Below are positions 42,517 through 51,164 of a DNA stretch of 64,000 bases, one piece after another. The notes under the pieces were generated by a model, which saw only the letters and a list, made by a program, of their open reading frames with translations, made no database searches and was not told the DNA's origin. Origin of the DNA: Clostridia bacterium (GTDB taxonomy: Bacteria; Bacillota; Clostridia; Caldicoprobacterales; Caldicoprobacteraceae); contig PKRC01000004.1 of assembly GCA_017577715.1 (NCBI GenBank), forward strand, positions 124,001-188,000, in the 5' to 3' direction. Numbering within the stretch: the first letter of the stretch is position 1; the number at the start of each line of letters is the position of its first letter. The translations under genes and the position numbers were made by a program.

Positions 42517-43593
42517 ATGAAAAAAGACAAGGACCATTTCAGAGGCTGCCTATTGGGCGGAGCCATTGGCGATGCATTAGGATGGCCGGTAGAGTTTATG
42601 CGTATTAATGAGATAAGGACAAAATACGGCGAAAACGGCATTACCGATTTGGTGGTGGGTACAAGCGGTAAAGCCGAAATCACCGACGACACGCAGATGA
42701 CGCTTTTTACCGCTGAAGGTATACTTCTTGCAGAGGCTGAGCGGAGATACAGAGGTAATTGTGATGTTGCTATATCGGTGTATCGTGCCTATTTGAGGTG
42801 GTTACATACACAGGGAAGCTACCACCAAGTACTGGAGAATATCGGTTTAATTGACGGCCTTTATGAAGGTATATATAATAGTGGATGGCTATATAGTGTG
42901 AAAGAGCTTCATTCAAAGAGAGCACCTGGCAACACTTGCTTATCCGCCTTATTTAGCGGCAAGCGGGGGACTATTGATGACCCCATCAACGACAGCAAAG
43001 GTTGTGGTGGGGTGATGCGGGTAGCACCAGCAGGATTGTTTTATCCGAAAGACGAGGCTTTTGAGAAGGCTGCTGAGTTTGCGGCTATCACCCACGGCCA
43101 TCCATCGGGTTATTTGTCTGCTGGGGCCTTGGCCTACATCATCGCTTCCATCATCGAAGGTGAGGATATTGAAAAAGCGGTAAAGGGAGCTGTTGAGAAG
43201 CTGCAACGTTATGAGGGAAGCGAGGAATGCCTGCGGGGTTTAGGCATGGCTTTTGAACTATCAAAAAGCGATATGCCAGATGTTGATGCTATATCAAAGC
43301 TTGGCCAGGGCTGGGTTGGAGAGGAGGCTTTGGCTATAGCCACTTATTGTGCATTAAAATACAGGGATGATTTTAGAAAGGCGTTGATCGCTGCAGTCAA
43401 CCACGATGGAGACAGCGACAGCACGGGTGCCATAACGGGCAATATAATGGGAGCATATCTAGGGCTGGGCCATATTCCCGTTGAGTGGGTTGATAAGGTC
43501 GAATTAAAAGATGTTATAATGGAAATAGCCGATGATTTGCTCGTTGGATATAGAGATGATGAGGATTGGCAAAGAAGGTATGGTAGGTTGTAG
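42517..43593 (+). CDS. ADP-ribosylglycohydrolase family protein
   Basis: A 358-residue all-helical hydrolase of the ARH/DraG family, which removes ADP-ribose from proteins or other targets using two magnesium ions. Metal motifs are TDDTQM (Asp57, Asp58) and NHDGDSDSTGAITG (Asp297, Asp299, Asp301). GCLLGGAIGDALG near the start is the family signature. GGGAGGA precedes the ATG. No ADP-ribosyltransferase is adjacent. Downstream in the same direction are a zinc ribbon protein and a PD-(D/E)XK-like protein, possibly cotranscribed (gap 108 bases, with a weak hairpin at 43630-43659). Confidence 0.9.
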   Translation: MKKDKDHFRGCLLGGAIGDALGWPVEFMRINEIRTKYGENGITDLVVGTSGKAEITDDTQMTLFTAEGILLAEAERRYRGNCDVAISVYRAYLRWLHTQGSYHQVLENIGLIDGLYEGIYNSGWLYSVKELHSKRAPGNTCLSALFSGKRGTIDDPINDSKGCGGVMRVAPAGLFYPKDEAFEKAAEFAAITHGHPSGYLSAGALAYIIASIIEGEDIEKAVKGAVEKLQRYEGSEECLRGLGMAFELSKSDMPDVDAISKLGQGWVGEEALAIATYCALKYRDDFRKALIAAVNHDGDSDSTGAITGNIMGAYLGLGHIPVEWVDKVELKDVIMEIADDLLVGYRDDEDWQRRYGRL

Positions 43594-43701
43594 AATGGTT
43601 TTAAGAAAAGTCAGGAATAGCAAGCCGGAAAACGGTTATTATTTGGCTCTAGACCGTTTATTTATATAAATTTGTGTTCCAGATTGGAGGGCGTAAAGCT
43701 T

Positions 43702-43902
43702 ATGGCAGATTGTATAAAGTGTCCTAAATGCAGTTCCACAGACTGTGGGAAAATCATATATGGCTTTCCACCCTATTGGCTTTTCGAGCGGGCTGAAGCC
43801 GGGGAGATAAAACTGGGCGGCTGTGTCATCTTGGATGATAGCCCGGATCATTTCTGCAGAAATTGTGGATACGAATGGAAAGAGGGCAGCCACGATGATT
43901 GA
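43702..43902 (+). CDS. Small zinc-ribbon protein
   Basis: A 66-residue protein with two CxxC knuckles (CIKCPKC near the start, CRNCGYEW near the end) separated by IIYGFPPYW and AEAGEIKLGGCVI-DD. This arrangement recurs in small bacterial zinc ribbons of unknown function. GGAGGG nine bases upstream supports the ATG at 43702; an in-frame ATG at 43672 lacks a ribosome site. Its last eight bases overlap the next gene, which implies translational coupling to the nuclease-like protein. Confidence 0.75.
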   Translation: MADCIKCPKCSSTDCGKIIYGFPPYWLFERAEAGEIKLGGCVILDDSPDHFCRNCGYEWKEGSHDD

Positions 43903-44494
43903 CTTTGAAAAAATTTTCCATAGCAGTAATCCTAGAAGGGATAAATTTCTTTCGCGCCTTTTCGGCATATTTGGTGAAGAACTGGTCAGATGCTGGTGCA
44001 ATTGTCCACAGGCGCCCTATGAGGATTTGGGGCGTCCTACCGTGTATGCACCTGGTGAAGTGCGTGGTCATACTCTTGATTTCACTCTTCGCCATCGAGA
44101 AACGGGTAAAATCTTTGTAGCCGAGATGAAGTGCGAGCTGGAGTTTCAAAATTACAGATATTTGCGCTTAAGCGATCCATGGCAGATTGAACACCACCAA
44201 AATCAGGCTTTTTTGAAATTCTTGAACTTGGCGAAACACCCACAGATCTATAAGGTCAAGGTAAGAGGACAGGAGATTTATGTGGATGGAGCGGTGTTGA
44301 TCTGGGGAGCAATAACGTCTGAAGGGCGACAAGCAGCAATGGAGAGATACGGTTTTGCCGATGTACTTTCGGTGGAAATGATGGCAAATGACTTGCGCGA
44401 ATGGAAACCGGCAGAGTGGTGCCAAAAGATAAATGAGCTGAAGCAATGGAGCAACCAGCTTTTCGATAGTTTTATTTTTTATTCCCTGGTCTAA
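43895..44494 (+). CDS. Putative PD-(D/E)XK nuclease-like protein
   Basis: A 199-residue protein with no recognised named family. The core resembles a PD-(D/E)XK nuclease: Asp62 in HTLDFTLRHRETG, then the strand IFVAEMKCELEF with Glu77-Met-Lys79. That gives D-x14-E-x-K in adjacent strands. Additional helices follow with many aromatic residues (DPWQIEHHQNQAFLKFL). AGAGGG eight bases upstream supports ATG 43895, which overlaps the zinc ribbon gene. Function as a DNA/RNA nuclease is inferred from the motif only; an inactive or non-nuclease role is possible. Confidence 0.55.
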   Translation: MIDFEKIFHSSNPRRDKFLSRLFGIFGEELVRCWCNCPQAPYEDLGRPTVYAPGEVRGHTLDFTLRHRETGKIFVAEMKCELEFQNYRYLRLSDPWQIEHHQNQAFLKFLNLAKHPQIYKVKVRGQEIYVDGAVLIWGAITSEGRQAAMERYGFADVLSVEMMANDLREWKPAEWCQKINELKQWSNQLFDSFIFYSLV

Positions 44495-44566
44495 ACTTTT
44501 AATATTTGCTAATATATAAAAGTGTAACAGCACAATATACTCCTTACGAGTGAGTGATGTAAGATT

Positions 44567-45472
44567 ATGGGAAGAAGACTATCTCATTGGAAATTTTCAG
44601 CTAGATTGTGGATATTGCGAATAATACAGGGAGCCCTTATAGGGAGCAGCGCCATTTTGCCAGGTATCAGCGGAGGCGTGCTGTGCGTGGTGTTTGGCAT
44701 ATATCAACCCATGATAGCCTTGCTCTCCAATCCCATCCGATCCCTTATCAAATATTATAAGCTGTTTATACCCATAATGATAGGGTGGGGGATAGGTTTT
44801 CTGGGGTTGGCAAGGGTAGTGGAAGTGATTTTTGAGGTTTCTTCGACACTGGCGGCCTCTCTATTCGTTGGGCTCATTGCAGGCATGTTTCCTTCGCTCT
44901 TTCGCGAGGTTGAGAAAAAGGGTGCTGGGACAGTTTCGTGGTCGTACTTTGTCATCAGCCTGGTCATATTTTATGCGCTTTTATCTTCTTTGAAGACAGG
45001 GCAAGCCATCGTAATCACTCCCAACATCGCATGGTATTTTGTGTGCGGCGTCATATGGGGGTTGAGCTTGGTAATACCGGGCTTAAGTTCATCTTCTATA
45101 CTCATATTCCTGGGGCTTTATCAACCTATGGCGGCCGGCATTGCCGATATGAGGATGGACGTGATTTTGCCCTTACTGCTAGGCATCATATTATCGGCAA
45201 TAATGCTGTCCAGGTTTGTCAATGCTATGCTCAGGGAATATCAGCATATAGCCAATTACATCGTTCTTGGCATAGTGGTGGCTTCCACCCTTCTCATAAT
45301 ACCTTCGGGTTTTTCAAGCATAGGGCAAATAGTGTTGAGCGTCATATTTTTTGTAGGTGGCTATGCCATCTCTCTAGGGATGGAAAAGCTAGGCGATTTT
45401 ACCGACAAACAGGCAGAAGGGGCAGATGTTCATAGCATCAAGAAACCGAGATTTCGAAAGATAAACTATTAG
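44567..45472 (+). CDS. DUF368 membrane protein (PopT-like undecaprenyl phosphate translocase)
   Basis: A 301-residue polytopic membrane protein of the DUF368 family. Two related motifs, LPGISGGVLCVVFGIYQPMI and IPGLSSSSILIFLGLYQPM, mark an internal repeat with re-entrant loops. DUF368 proteins (PopT) were recently linked to recycling undecaprenyl phosphate across the membrane. The ribosome site is weak (GAGTGAG). It is monocistronic and starts 72 bases after the nuclease-like gene. Confidence 0.88.
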   Translation: MGRRLSHWKFSARLWILRIIQGALIGSSAILPGISGGVLCVVFGIYQPMIALLSNPIRSLIKYYKLFIPIMIGWGIGFLGLARVVEVIFEVSSTLAASLFVGLIAGMFPSLFREVEKKGAGTVSWSYFVISLVIFYALLSSLKTGQAIVITPNIAWYFVCGVIWGLSLVIPGLSSSSILIFLGLYQPMAAGIADMRMDVILPLLLGIILSAIMLSRFVNAMLREYQHIANYIVLGIVVASTLLIIPSGFSSIGQIVLSVIFFVGGYAISLGMEKLGDFTDKQAEGADVHSIKKPRFRKINY

Positions 45473-45584
45473 AGGAGAGATCTGTAAATGCTTCATGGGC
45501 ATCGAGTTGGTTGAGCCTGATGAGGTGGGCTTTGTTAAATTGCCGGCCAGGGACTTGAATTTGTGGAACATATAGATTAAAATT

Positions 45585-45613
45585 TTGTGAAAAGCCAATC
45601 ATTTAAGTAAAAT
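45585..45613 (+). promoter_or_regulatory. Promoter of tyrS
   Basis: TTGTGA (45585-45590), 17 bases, TAAAAT (45608-45613), only 22 bases before the start codon. That leaves no room for a T-box leader. Confidence 0.6.
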
Positions 45614-45635
45614 ATTAAATGTTGGAGGAATCGAA

Positions 45636-46862
45636 GTGACAAACGTTTATGATGTGCTGAAGGAGAGGGGCTATATAGCGCAAGTTACCCACGAGGAAGA
45701 GGTAAGGGAACTTTTGGGCCGAGAACCCGTCACCTTTTACATCGGTTTTGATCCAACGGCTGATAGCTTGCACGTGGGACATTTCATTCAAATCATGGTC
45801 ATGATGCATATGCAGCGGGCCGGGCATAGGCCTATCGCCCTCATTGGCGGGGGCACCGCCATGGTAGGTGACCCCAGCGGTCGTACCGATATGCGCGAGA
45901 TGATGACTCCGGAGACCATTGCCAGGAATGCAGAGGCCTTTAAAAAACAGCTTTCAAGGTTTCTGGACTTCTCTGAAGGCAAAGCCATTCTGGTCAACAA
46001 CGCCGATTGGCTGCTCAACCTTAACTATGTGAAGTTTTTGAGGGAGATAGGCATACATTTTTCGGTAAATCGGATGTTGACTGCCGAATGCTTTAAATCC
46101 CGGTTGGAACGAGGGCTGTCATTCCTGGAATTTAATTATATGCTGATGCAGAGCTATGACTTCCTTGAGCTTTACAGGAGGTATGGCTGTCGGCTTCAAT
46201 TGGGCGGTGATGACCAGTGGTCCAACATTTTGGCCGGAGTTGACCTCATCCGCAGGGTGGAGGGAGCCGAGGCATACGGCCTTACATTTACCCTGCTTAC
46301 CACCAGCGATGGGCAAAAGATGGGCAAGACCAGAGCAGGCGCTATCTGGCTTGACCCCAACAAAACCAGCCCATATGATTTCTATCAATATTGGAGGAAT
46401 ATAGCCGATGCAGATGTAAAGAAGTGCCTTGCGCTTTTAACCTTCTTGCCCATGGAAGAGGTCAACCGCCTGGCAAGCCTTCCCGGCGAGAAGATAAACG
46501 AGGCTAAGAAGGTGTTGGCATACGAGGTCACCAAAAATGTACACGGCGAGGAGGAAGCCAGAAAGGCGCAGGCGGCTGCTGAAGCCCTATTTGGCGGTGG
46601 CGGGGACATGAATGCCGTACCCACAACCGAGATTACTATGGAAGAATACAGGCAAAATGCCAACGTGATTGATCTGTTATATAAGATAGGGTTTATCCCA
46701 TCTAAGGGTGAAGGCCGACGCTTGATTGCACAGGGTGGGCTGTATATAAACGGCGAGCGGGTGGACAGCATAGAGCGTCAATTGACCCAGCAGGACCTTC
46801 AGAATGGCAGCCTGCTCATCAGAAAAGGTAAGAAGACCTATCACAGGATAGTGGTGAAATAG
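45636..46862 (+). CDS. tyrS: Tyrosyl-tRNA synthetase
   Basis: A 408-residue class I synthetase. It has FYIGFDPTADSLHVGHF (HIGH box as HVGH), the tyrosine-site YMLMQSYDF, QLGGDDQWSNI, and the KMSKS loop as KMGKT. A C-terminal S4-like domain reads LIAQGGLYINGERVDS. The replacement of KMSKS by KMGKT is common in the TyrRZ-type enzymes. GTG at 45636 follows GGAGG by eight bases. It ends at the terminator at 46916. Confidence 0.95.
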   Translation: MTNVYDVLKERGYIAQVTHEEEVRELLGREPVTFYIGFDPTADSLHVGHFIQIMVMMHMQRAGHRPIALIGGGTAMVGDPSGRTDMREMMTPETIARNAEAFKKQLSRFLDFSEGKAILVNNADWLLNLNYVKFLREIGIHFSVNRMLTAECFKSRLERGLSFLEFNYMLMQSYDFLELYRRYGCRLQLGGDDQWSNILAGVDLIRRVEGAEAYGLTFTLLTTSDGQKMGKTRAGAIWLDPNKTSPYDFYQYWRNIADADVKKCLALLTFLPMEEVNRLASLPGEKINEAKKVLAYEVTKNVHGEEEARKAQAAAEALFGGGGDMNAVPTTEITMEEYRQNANVIDLLYKIGFIPSKGEGRRLIAQGGLYINGERVDSIERQLTQQDLQNGSLLIRKGKKTYHRIVVK

Positions 46863-46915
46863 GGCTGTTTTGCGCTGAGAGAAATTGCATTGATGGTAAG
46901 GAAAATGGAAAATCA

Positions 46916-46949
46916 GAAAACCGCTCTTTAACAGAGCGGTTTTCCTTTT
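46916..46949. terminator. Terminator between tyrS and the cupin regulator
   Basis: GAAAACCGCTCT (46916-46927) pairs perfectly with AGAGCGGTTTTC (46933-46944) around a 5-base loop. It lies between convergent genes. Confidence 0.9.
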
Positions 46950-46989
46950 GGCGGCTATAAAACGCGATGTACATGCAATTACGTCAAGA

Positions 46990-47550
46990 TCATTGTGGAA
47001 ACCATACCACTAGATAGGCTTTTGCCTCTTGGTCCGTCAAGTTCTCTATGGTATGTTCCCTGTCGGCCTTGTATCTTCCCGTGTCTCCTTCGTTCAATAT
47101 GGCCGAGCTTTCACCGGCGGTGACCTTGAATTTTCCGGTGATGACGGTTAAAAACTCCTCAGCGTTGGGGAAATGGGGCTTTGAATGGAGCTTGCCCCTG
47201 GGCTTAAAGGTCATGTCATAGAGTTCAAGGTTGTCTATCATGTGCACGGGTGAATTTACCCGTATAAGGCATGAACCATCCTCTGAATAGAAGATGGGAG
47301 CATCGTCCTTCCTGAGCACTTCTATCTTCGAAACCGTTTGAGTCTTTAACAGGTATTCGACGGGTATGTTGAGGGCATTGGCGATCTTCCACAGCGTGAC
47401 CACTGTGGGATTGGTTTTCTCCTGTTCTATTTGGGATAGCATGGATTTTGATACCCCTGACCTCTTGGCCAGCTCATCCATGCTCATCCCTTTTTGTTTT
47501 CTGTAAGTGGCGATGTTTTTCCCTATCGCTGGGGGTTGTTTTTTGTCCAT
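46990..47550 (-). CDS. XRE-family regulator with C-terminal cupin domain
   Basis: A 186-residue transcription factor. Residues ~10-66 are a helix-turn-helix (GMSMDELAKRSGVSKSMLSQ, IEQEKTNPTV). Residues ~110-180 are a small cupin (KPHFPNAEEFLTVITGKFKV, EGDTGRYKADREHTIEN) that probably senses a small molecule. It is divergent from the threonine catabolic genes tdh-kbl and may control them and itself through the dyad at 47770. ATG 47550 has a weak AGGGAA ribosome site. Confidence 0.9.
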   Translation of the reverse strand: MDKKQPPAIGKNIATYRKQKGMSMDELAKRSGVSKSMLSQIEQEKTNPTVVTLWKIANALNIPVEYLLKTQTVSKIEVLRKDDAPIFYSEDGSCLIRVNSPVHMIDNLELYDMTFKPRGKLHSKPHFPNAEEFLTVITGKFKVTAGESSAILNEGDTGRYKADREHTIENLTDQEAKAYLVVWFPQ

Positions 47551-47731
47551 TATGATTCCCTGCCTTATAAGAATTAAATTTTTGCTATAGTTAGTTTTTA
47601 AAAAGGGACACAGCTTCGTTTAAGGCATGTGTGGCTCAATTGATTTTGCCTTCTGTATTTATGGCCACAATTGTATTATAGCTGCGGTGCATTTTGCGGG
47701 TCAACCGTAAAAATTTTAAGAATTCTTTAGA

Positions 47732-47760
47732 TTGACAGTGCATATTTTATTTAATATAAT
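47732..47760 (+). promoter_or_regulatory. Consensus sigma-A promoter of tdh-kbl
   Basis: A perfect match: TTGACA (47732-47737), 17 bases, TATAAT (47755-47760). Such a strong promoter usually needs a repressor. The rest of the 260-base divergent gap (47551-47731) holds no gene. Confidence 0.88.
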
Positions 47761-47769
47761 CAACTAGTA

Positions 47770-47785
47770 GTTTAATATGTTAAAC
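47770..47785 (+). promoter_or_regulatory. Putative operator of tdh-kbl
   Basis: GTTTAA-TATG-TTAAAC is a perfect inverted repeat starting ~10 bases after the -10 box. It covers the early transcribed region, a typical repressor position. The XRE-cupin protein is the obvious candidate. Confidence 0.5.
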
Positions 47786-47810
47786 AAGGTGTGCTGGGAG
47801 AGAATTTGAC

Positions 47811-48854
47811 ATGGCAACCATGAAAGCTGTGAAAAAGCCAGGCCCTGGGCGGGGGATAGAGGTCACTACTGTTGCCATTCCGCAACCAGGGCCTGATGAG
47901 GTACTTATAAAAGTGAAAATTGCGGGGATTTGTGGTACCGACTTACATATCTATAAGTGGGATCCTTGGGCCGAGAGCAGGCTCAGACCTCCCCTCGTCA
48001 TAGGCCATGAATTTATTGGGACGGTATATGCAGTAGGTGAGAATGTAAGACATTTGCAGATAGGGCAGAGGGTATCGGCTGAAGGGCATATAACGTGTGG
48101 GCATTGCAGATACTGCAGGAATGGGCAAGGACATATCTGTAAAGATGTGGAGATATTGGGCGTTGATAGGGATGGTTGTTTTGCTGAGTTTGTATGCGTT
48201 CCTGCAAGCAACGTGTGGCCAGTACATCCTGATATTCCTGACTTTTATGGTGCTCTATTCGACCCTTTAGGGAATGCCATGCATACCGTCATGGCACAGC
48301 CTGTAAACATGAAGAACGTTCTTATTACCGGTGCAGGATCCATAGGGCTTTTTGCCATCCCCATTGCCAAGGTAAACGGAGCAAAGAAGGTTATAGTGGT
48401 AGAACCCAGTCCTTTTAAGAGGGAGGTTGCCCTTAAGGTAGGAGCCGATTACGTGCTGGATTTTTATGATGCCGATGTAAAGGAAAAGATAATGGAGTAT
48501 ACGGATGGGCTGGGGCCGGATGTCTTCCTGGAGATGAGTGGAAACAGCCAATCCTTGAGGTTGGGATTGGAACTTGTGAGCAATGGCGGCGAGGTGAGCT
48601 TGCTTGGCATCCCACCCCGTGAAGTGGAACTCGATTTGGCCAAGCAGGTGATATTCAAAGGGGTTACCATGAGGGGGATTACCGGCAGAAGGATGTTTGA
48701 AACCTGGTACCAATGCGAAAGTTTTCTTTTACAAAACGGAAAGTTGATTGATCCCATCATCACCCATGTATTGGATTTTGAAGATGTGGAGAAGGGTTTT
48801 CTGGAAATGGAGGCCAATAGAGCAATAAAGGTTTTGCTCAAAGTTTCAAAATAG
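47811..48854 (+). CDS. tdh: L-threonine 3-dehydrogenase
   Basis: A 347-residue zinc alcohol dehydrogenase-type enzyme oxidising L-threonine to 2-amino-3-ketobutyrate with NAD+. The catalytic zinc Cys41 is in GICGTDLHIYKWDPWA, a TDH signature. The structural zinc has CGHCRYCRNGQGHIC. The Rossmann motif is GAGSIGLFAI. The pairing with kbl 18 bases downstream makes the assignment firm. GGGAGAG precedes the ATG by eight bases. Confidence 0.95.
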   Translation: MATMKAVKKPGPGRGIEVTTVAIPQPGPDEVLIKVKIAGICGTDLHIYKWDPWAESRLRPPLVIGHEFIGTVYAVGENVRHLQIGQRVSAEGHITCGHCRYCRNGQGHICKDVEILGVDRDGCFAEFVCVPASNVWPVHPDIPDFYGALFDPLGNAMHTVMAQPVNMKNVLITGAGSIGLFAIPIAKVNGAKKVIVVEPSPFKREVALKVGADYVLDFYDADVKEKIMEYTDGLGPDVFLEMSGNSQSLRLGLELVSNGGEVSLLGIPPREVELDLAKQVIFKGVTMRGITGRRMFETWYQCESFLLQNGKLIDPIITHVLDFEDVEKGFLEMEANRAIKVLLKVSK

Positions 48855-48872
48855 AAAAGGGGTGTTCATAAT

Positions 48873-50063
48873 ATGAGCAGGCGGTTTTATGAGAGGATCA
48901 GGGCACAGCTCGATTCGTTGAAGAAAGAGGGCACTTACAAGGAGTACCAGTATCTCGTATCCTCTGCAAGTGGTAGAAGCACCATTGAAAGATATGGCAA
49001 TGTCGTTATGCTGTGCTCTAACAATTATCTGGGATTGGCAAACCATCCTCAGATCATCGAGAGAGGTATTGAAGCGCTTAAAAAGTATGGGGCAGGAGCT
49101 GCCAGCGTGAGGTTTATCTGCGGGACATACGATATACACAGGGTGTTGGAAAATAAAGTGGCACAATTTCTTCGTACCGAAGCGGCCCTCACATATACCT
49201 CTTGTTGGAATGCCAATACGGCCGTCATTCCGGCTTTATTGAATCCGGGAGATGCCGTGATATCCGATGAATTAAATCACGCTAGCATTATAGATGGATG
49301 CCGGCTGGTCTCAAAAGGAGTGCAACGCCTGGTATATCGCCATGCCGACTTGAATTCCCTTGAGGAAAAGTTAAGGGAGGCTACCGCACAGGGCGGCGTA
49401 GCACTTATCGTTACTGATGGGGTTTTTTCTATGGAAGGAGATATTGCGCCTCTTCCTGGGATTGTGAAGCTGGCAAAAAAATACGATGCCGTCGTTATGG
49501 TAGACGATTCCCATGCAACGGGTGTCATAGGCGATACTGGCCGCGGTACTGCCGAATATTACCATATGCTTGGACAGGTGGATATTATAACTGGTACGTT
49601 TGGTAAGGCTTTGGGTGGAGCGGGAGGCGGATTTGTCGCAGGGCCAAAAGAGATCATCGACTTATGCATACAACGGTCAAGGCCACATCTGTTTTCCAAT
49701 TCTTTACCGCCGGTATTGGCCGCCATTGCCCTTGCAGCCCTGGAATATTTAGAGGAGCATCCTGAAAAGGTGCATTCGCTGCACCAAAAAGTCAAGTATT
49801 TTAGGGATCAGCTGAAAAAAGCCGGCATTACAACCCTTGAAGGTGACAGCGCTATCATTCCGATTATGATCTACGATACCGCCAAGGCCATGAGGATTGC
49901 CGCAAGGATGTTGGAAGAAGGGGTATACGTGGTAGGGTTTGGGTATCCGGTAGTTCCGGAAGGGCAGGCCAGAATAAGAATTCAGGTATCCGACGCTTTA
50001 ACCTATGATGACATCGATTATTCCATTGACGTGTTGAAAAGAGTTTTAAGCGAGCAAACTTAA
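48873..50063 (+). CDS. kbl: Glycine C-acetyltransferase (2-amino-3-ketobutyrate CoA ligase)
   Basis: A 396-residue PLP enzyme of the alpha-oxoamine synthase family that splits 2-amino-3-ketobutyrate with CoA into glycine and acetyl-CoA. The PLP lysine is Lys245 in TGTFGKALGGAGGG. NNYLGLANHP, VRFICGTYDIHRVLE and DDSHATGVIG also fit. With Tdh it forms the two-step threonine-to-glycine pathway. AAAAGGGG is the ribosome site. The stop codon overlaps the terminator. Confidence 0.94.
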   Translation: MSRRFYERIRAQLDSLKKEGTYKEYQYLVSSASGRSTIERYGNVVMLCSNNYLGLANHPQIIERGIEALKKYGAGAASVRFICGTYDIHRVLENKVAQFLRTEAALTYTSCWNANTAVIPALLNPGDAVISDELNHASIIDGCRLVSKGVQRLVYRHADLNSLEEKLREATAQGGVALIVTDGVFSMEGDIAPLPGIVKLAKKYDAVVMVDDSHATGVIGDTGRGTAEYYHMLGQVDIITGTFGKALGGAGGGFVAGPKEIIDLCIQRSRPHLFSNSLPPVLAAIALAALEYLEEHPEKVHSLHQKVKYFRDQLKKAGITTLEGDSAIIPIMIYDTAKAMRIAARMLEEGVYVVGFGYPVVPEGQARIRIQVSDALTYDDIDYSIDVLKRVLSEQT

Positions 50064-50088
50064 GTCGGGGCTTTAGCCCCGACTTTTT
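50062..50088. terminator. Terminator of tdh-kbl
   Basis: AAGTCGGGGC (50062-50071), a TTTA loop, GCCCCGACTT (50076-50085), then a T-run. It overlaps the kbl stop codon and lies between convergent genes. Confidence 0.92.
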
Positions 50089-50114
50089 GTCAACGCTATT
50101 ATGCTTCTATATTA

Positions 50115-50813
50115 TCAATCGTCCCTTCGCCCGAAAAATCCTGATATCAGCATGAGCCTGAGTAGTTGCAATATGGCCGTTAAAGTGGCTGCTACATAAG
50201 TAAGAGCCGCGGCATTTAATACCTTGCGCGTATGGGGCGTTTCTTCCCTGGTAAGATACCCGCCAACCTCCAGCGCTTCAATGGCCCTGCTGCTAGCGTT
50301 GTATTCTACAGGAAGGGTGATCAGCTGAAACAGTACTGCTGCGCTAAAGGCTATAACTCCTATTTGTGCCAGTTCCTTAAGTCCAAGGATCAAACCTAGA
50401 AACAATAGAGGGAAAGCCAGCTGCGAACCGATGGCAGCCACCGGTACGATTAGGGTACGGATGTTAAAAGGCACGTATCCATATTGGTGCTGCATCACAT
50501 GTCCGGCTTCATGGGCTGCCACGCCCAGGGCAGCCAGAGAGCTGGAGTTATATACCTGTGGAGAAAGCCTCAATACCTTATTGCGGGGGTCATAGTGGTC
50601 AGTAAGTATGCCGGGCGTCATCTCAACTCTTACATCGTAAATCCTGTTATTGCGGAGAATTTCTCGAGCTACCTCAGCGCCTGTCAGGCCACTGCGTGCA
50701 GGAATTCTGGAGTATCTGGCAAATGTGCTTTGTACTTTGAATTGAGCATACATCGCTAGCAAGATTGCCGGGAGAAGCAATATCATGGTGGGATCGTACC
50801 AAAAAAGCGGCAT
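50115..50813 (-). CDS. yugP: YugP-family neutral zinc metallopeptidase
   Basis: A 232-residue membrane protein of the YugP/Zn_peptidase_2 family. An N-terminal helix precedes the cytoplasmic or membrane-embedded zinc motif HEAGH (His101-His105), and three further helices follow. GLTGAEVAREIL and NKVLRLSPQVYNSSSLAALGVAA are family landmarks. The role in the cell is unknown, but members are common in Firmicutes. AAAGGAG precedes ATG 50813. The mRNA leader has an ACCTGTC/GACAGGT hairpin (50835-50857). Confidence 0.9.
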   Translation of the reverse strand: MPLFWYDPTMILLLPAILLAMYAQFKVQSTFARYSRIPARSGLTGAEVAREILRNNRIYDVRVEMTPGILTDHYDPRNKVLRLSPQVYNSSSLAALGVAAHEAGHVMQHQYGYVPFNIRTLIVPVAAIGSQLAFPLLFLGLILGLKELAQIGVIAFSAAVLFQLITLPVEYNASSRAIEALEVGGYLTREETPHTRKVLNAAALTYVAATLTAILQLLRLMLISGFFGRRDD

Positions 50814-51084
50814 ACACCTCAGCTCCTTTCAGATACCTGTCTTTTTATGGGACAGGTGTTCACTCCTTTCGTCAAAAATATATTACCATATCAGGGGATA
50901 AAAGTCAATAAAGGTCAAAAAATTCTCTCTTCTTTCATATATGTTATGTTAATTATATTGCTCATATACTATGCCAATTTTGAACAATACAAACTCCTTA
51001 AGGATCAATTTTTATTTAAAGGTTCATAACAAGCTTCTGGTGGAGCATATAAATGAAAGGATAAACGTAGCTTCGTTTTCTTAC

Positions 51085-51114
51085 TTGTAATGGTATATAA
51101 ATGTCTGATAGAAT
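51085..51114 (+). promoter_or_regulatory. Promoter of the lemA-TPM genes
   Basis: TTGTAA (51085-51090), 18 bases, TAGAAT (51109-51114). The surrounding 351-base divergent gap (50814-51164) is AT-rich and has no gene. Confidence 0.5.
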
Positions 51115-51164
51115 AGTTATAAAGTTGTCGAATATATAAATCTTTTAGATTTGGGGGTAAAGGC

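Noticed and set aside
42517..43593. DarG-type antitoxin of a DarTG system
   Set aside because: The protein is an ARH/DraG-type hydrolase rather than a macrodomain, and no DarT-like transferase is adjacent.
45495..45575. 26-residue frame before tyrS (MGIELVEPDEVGFVKLPARD...)
   Set aside because: Pleasant composition but no ribosome site at the right spacing. It may be a remnant of a lost gene, but no family could be named.
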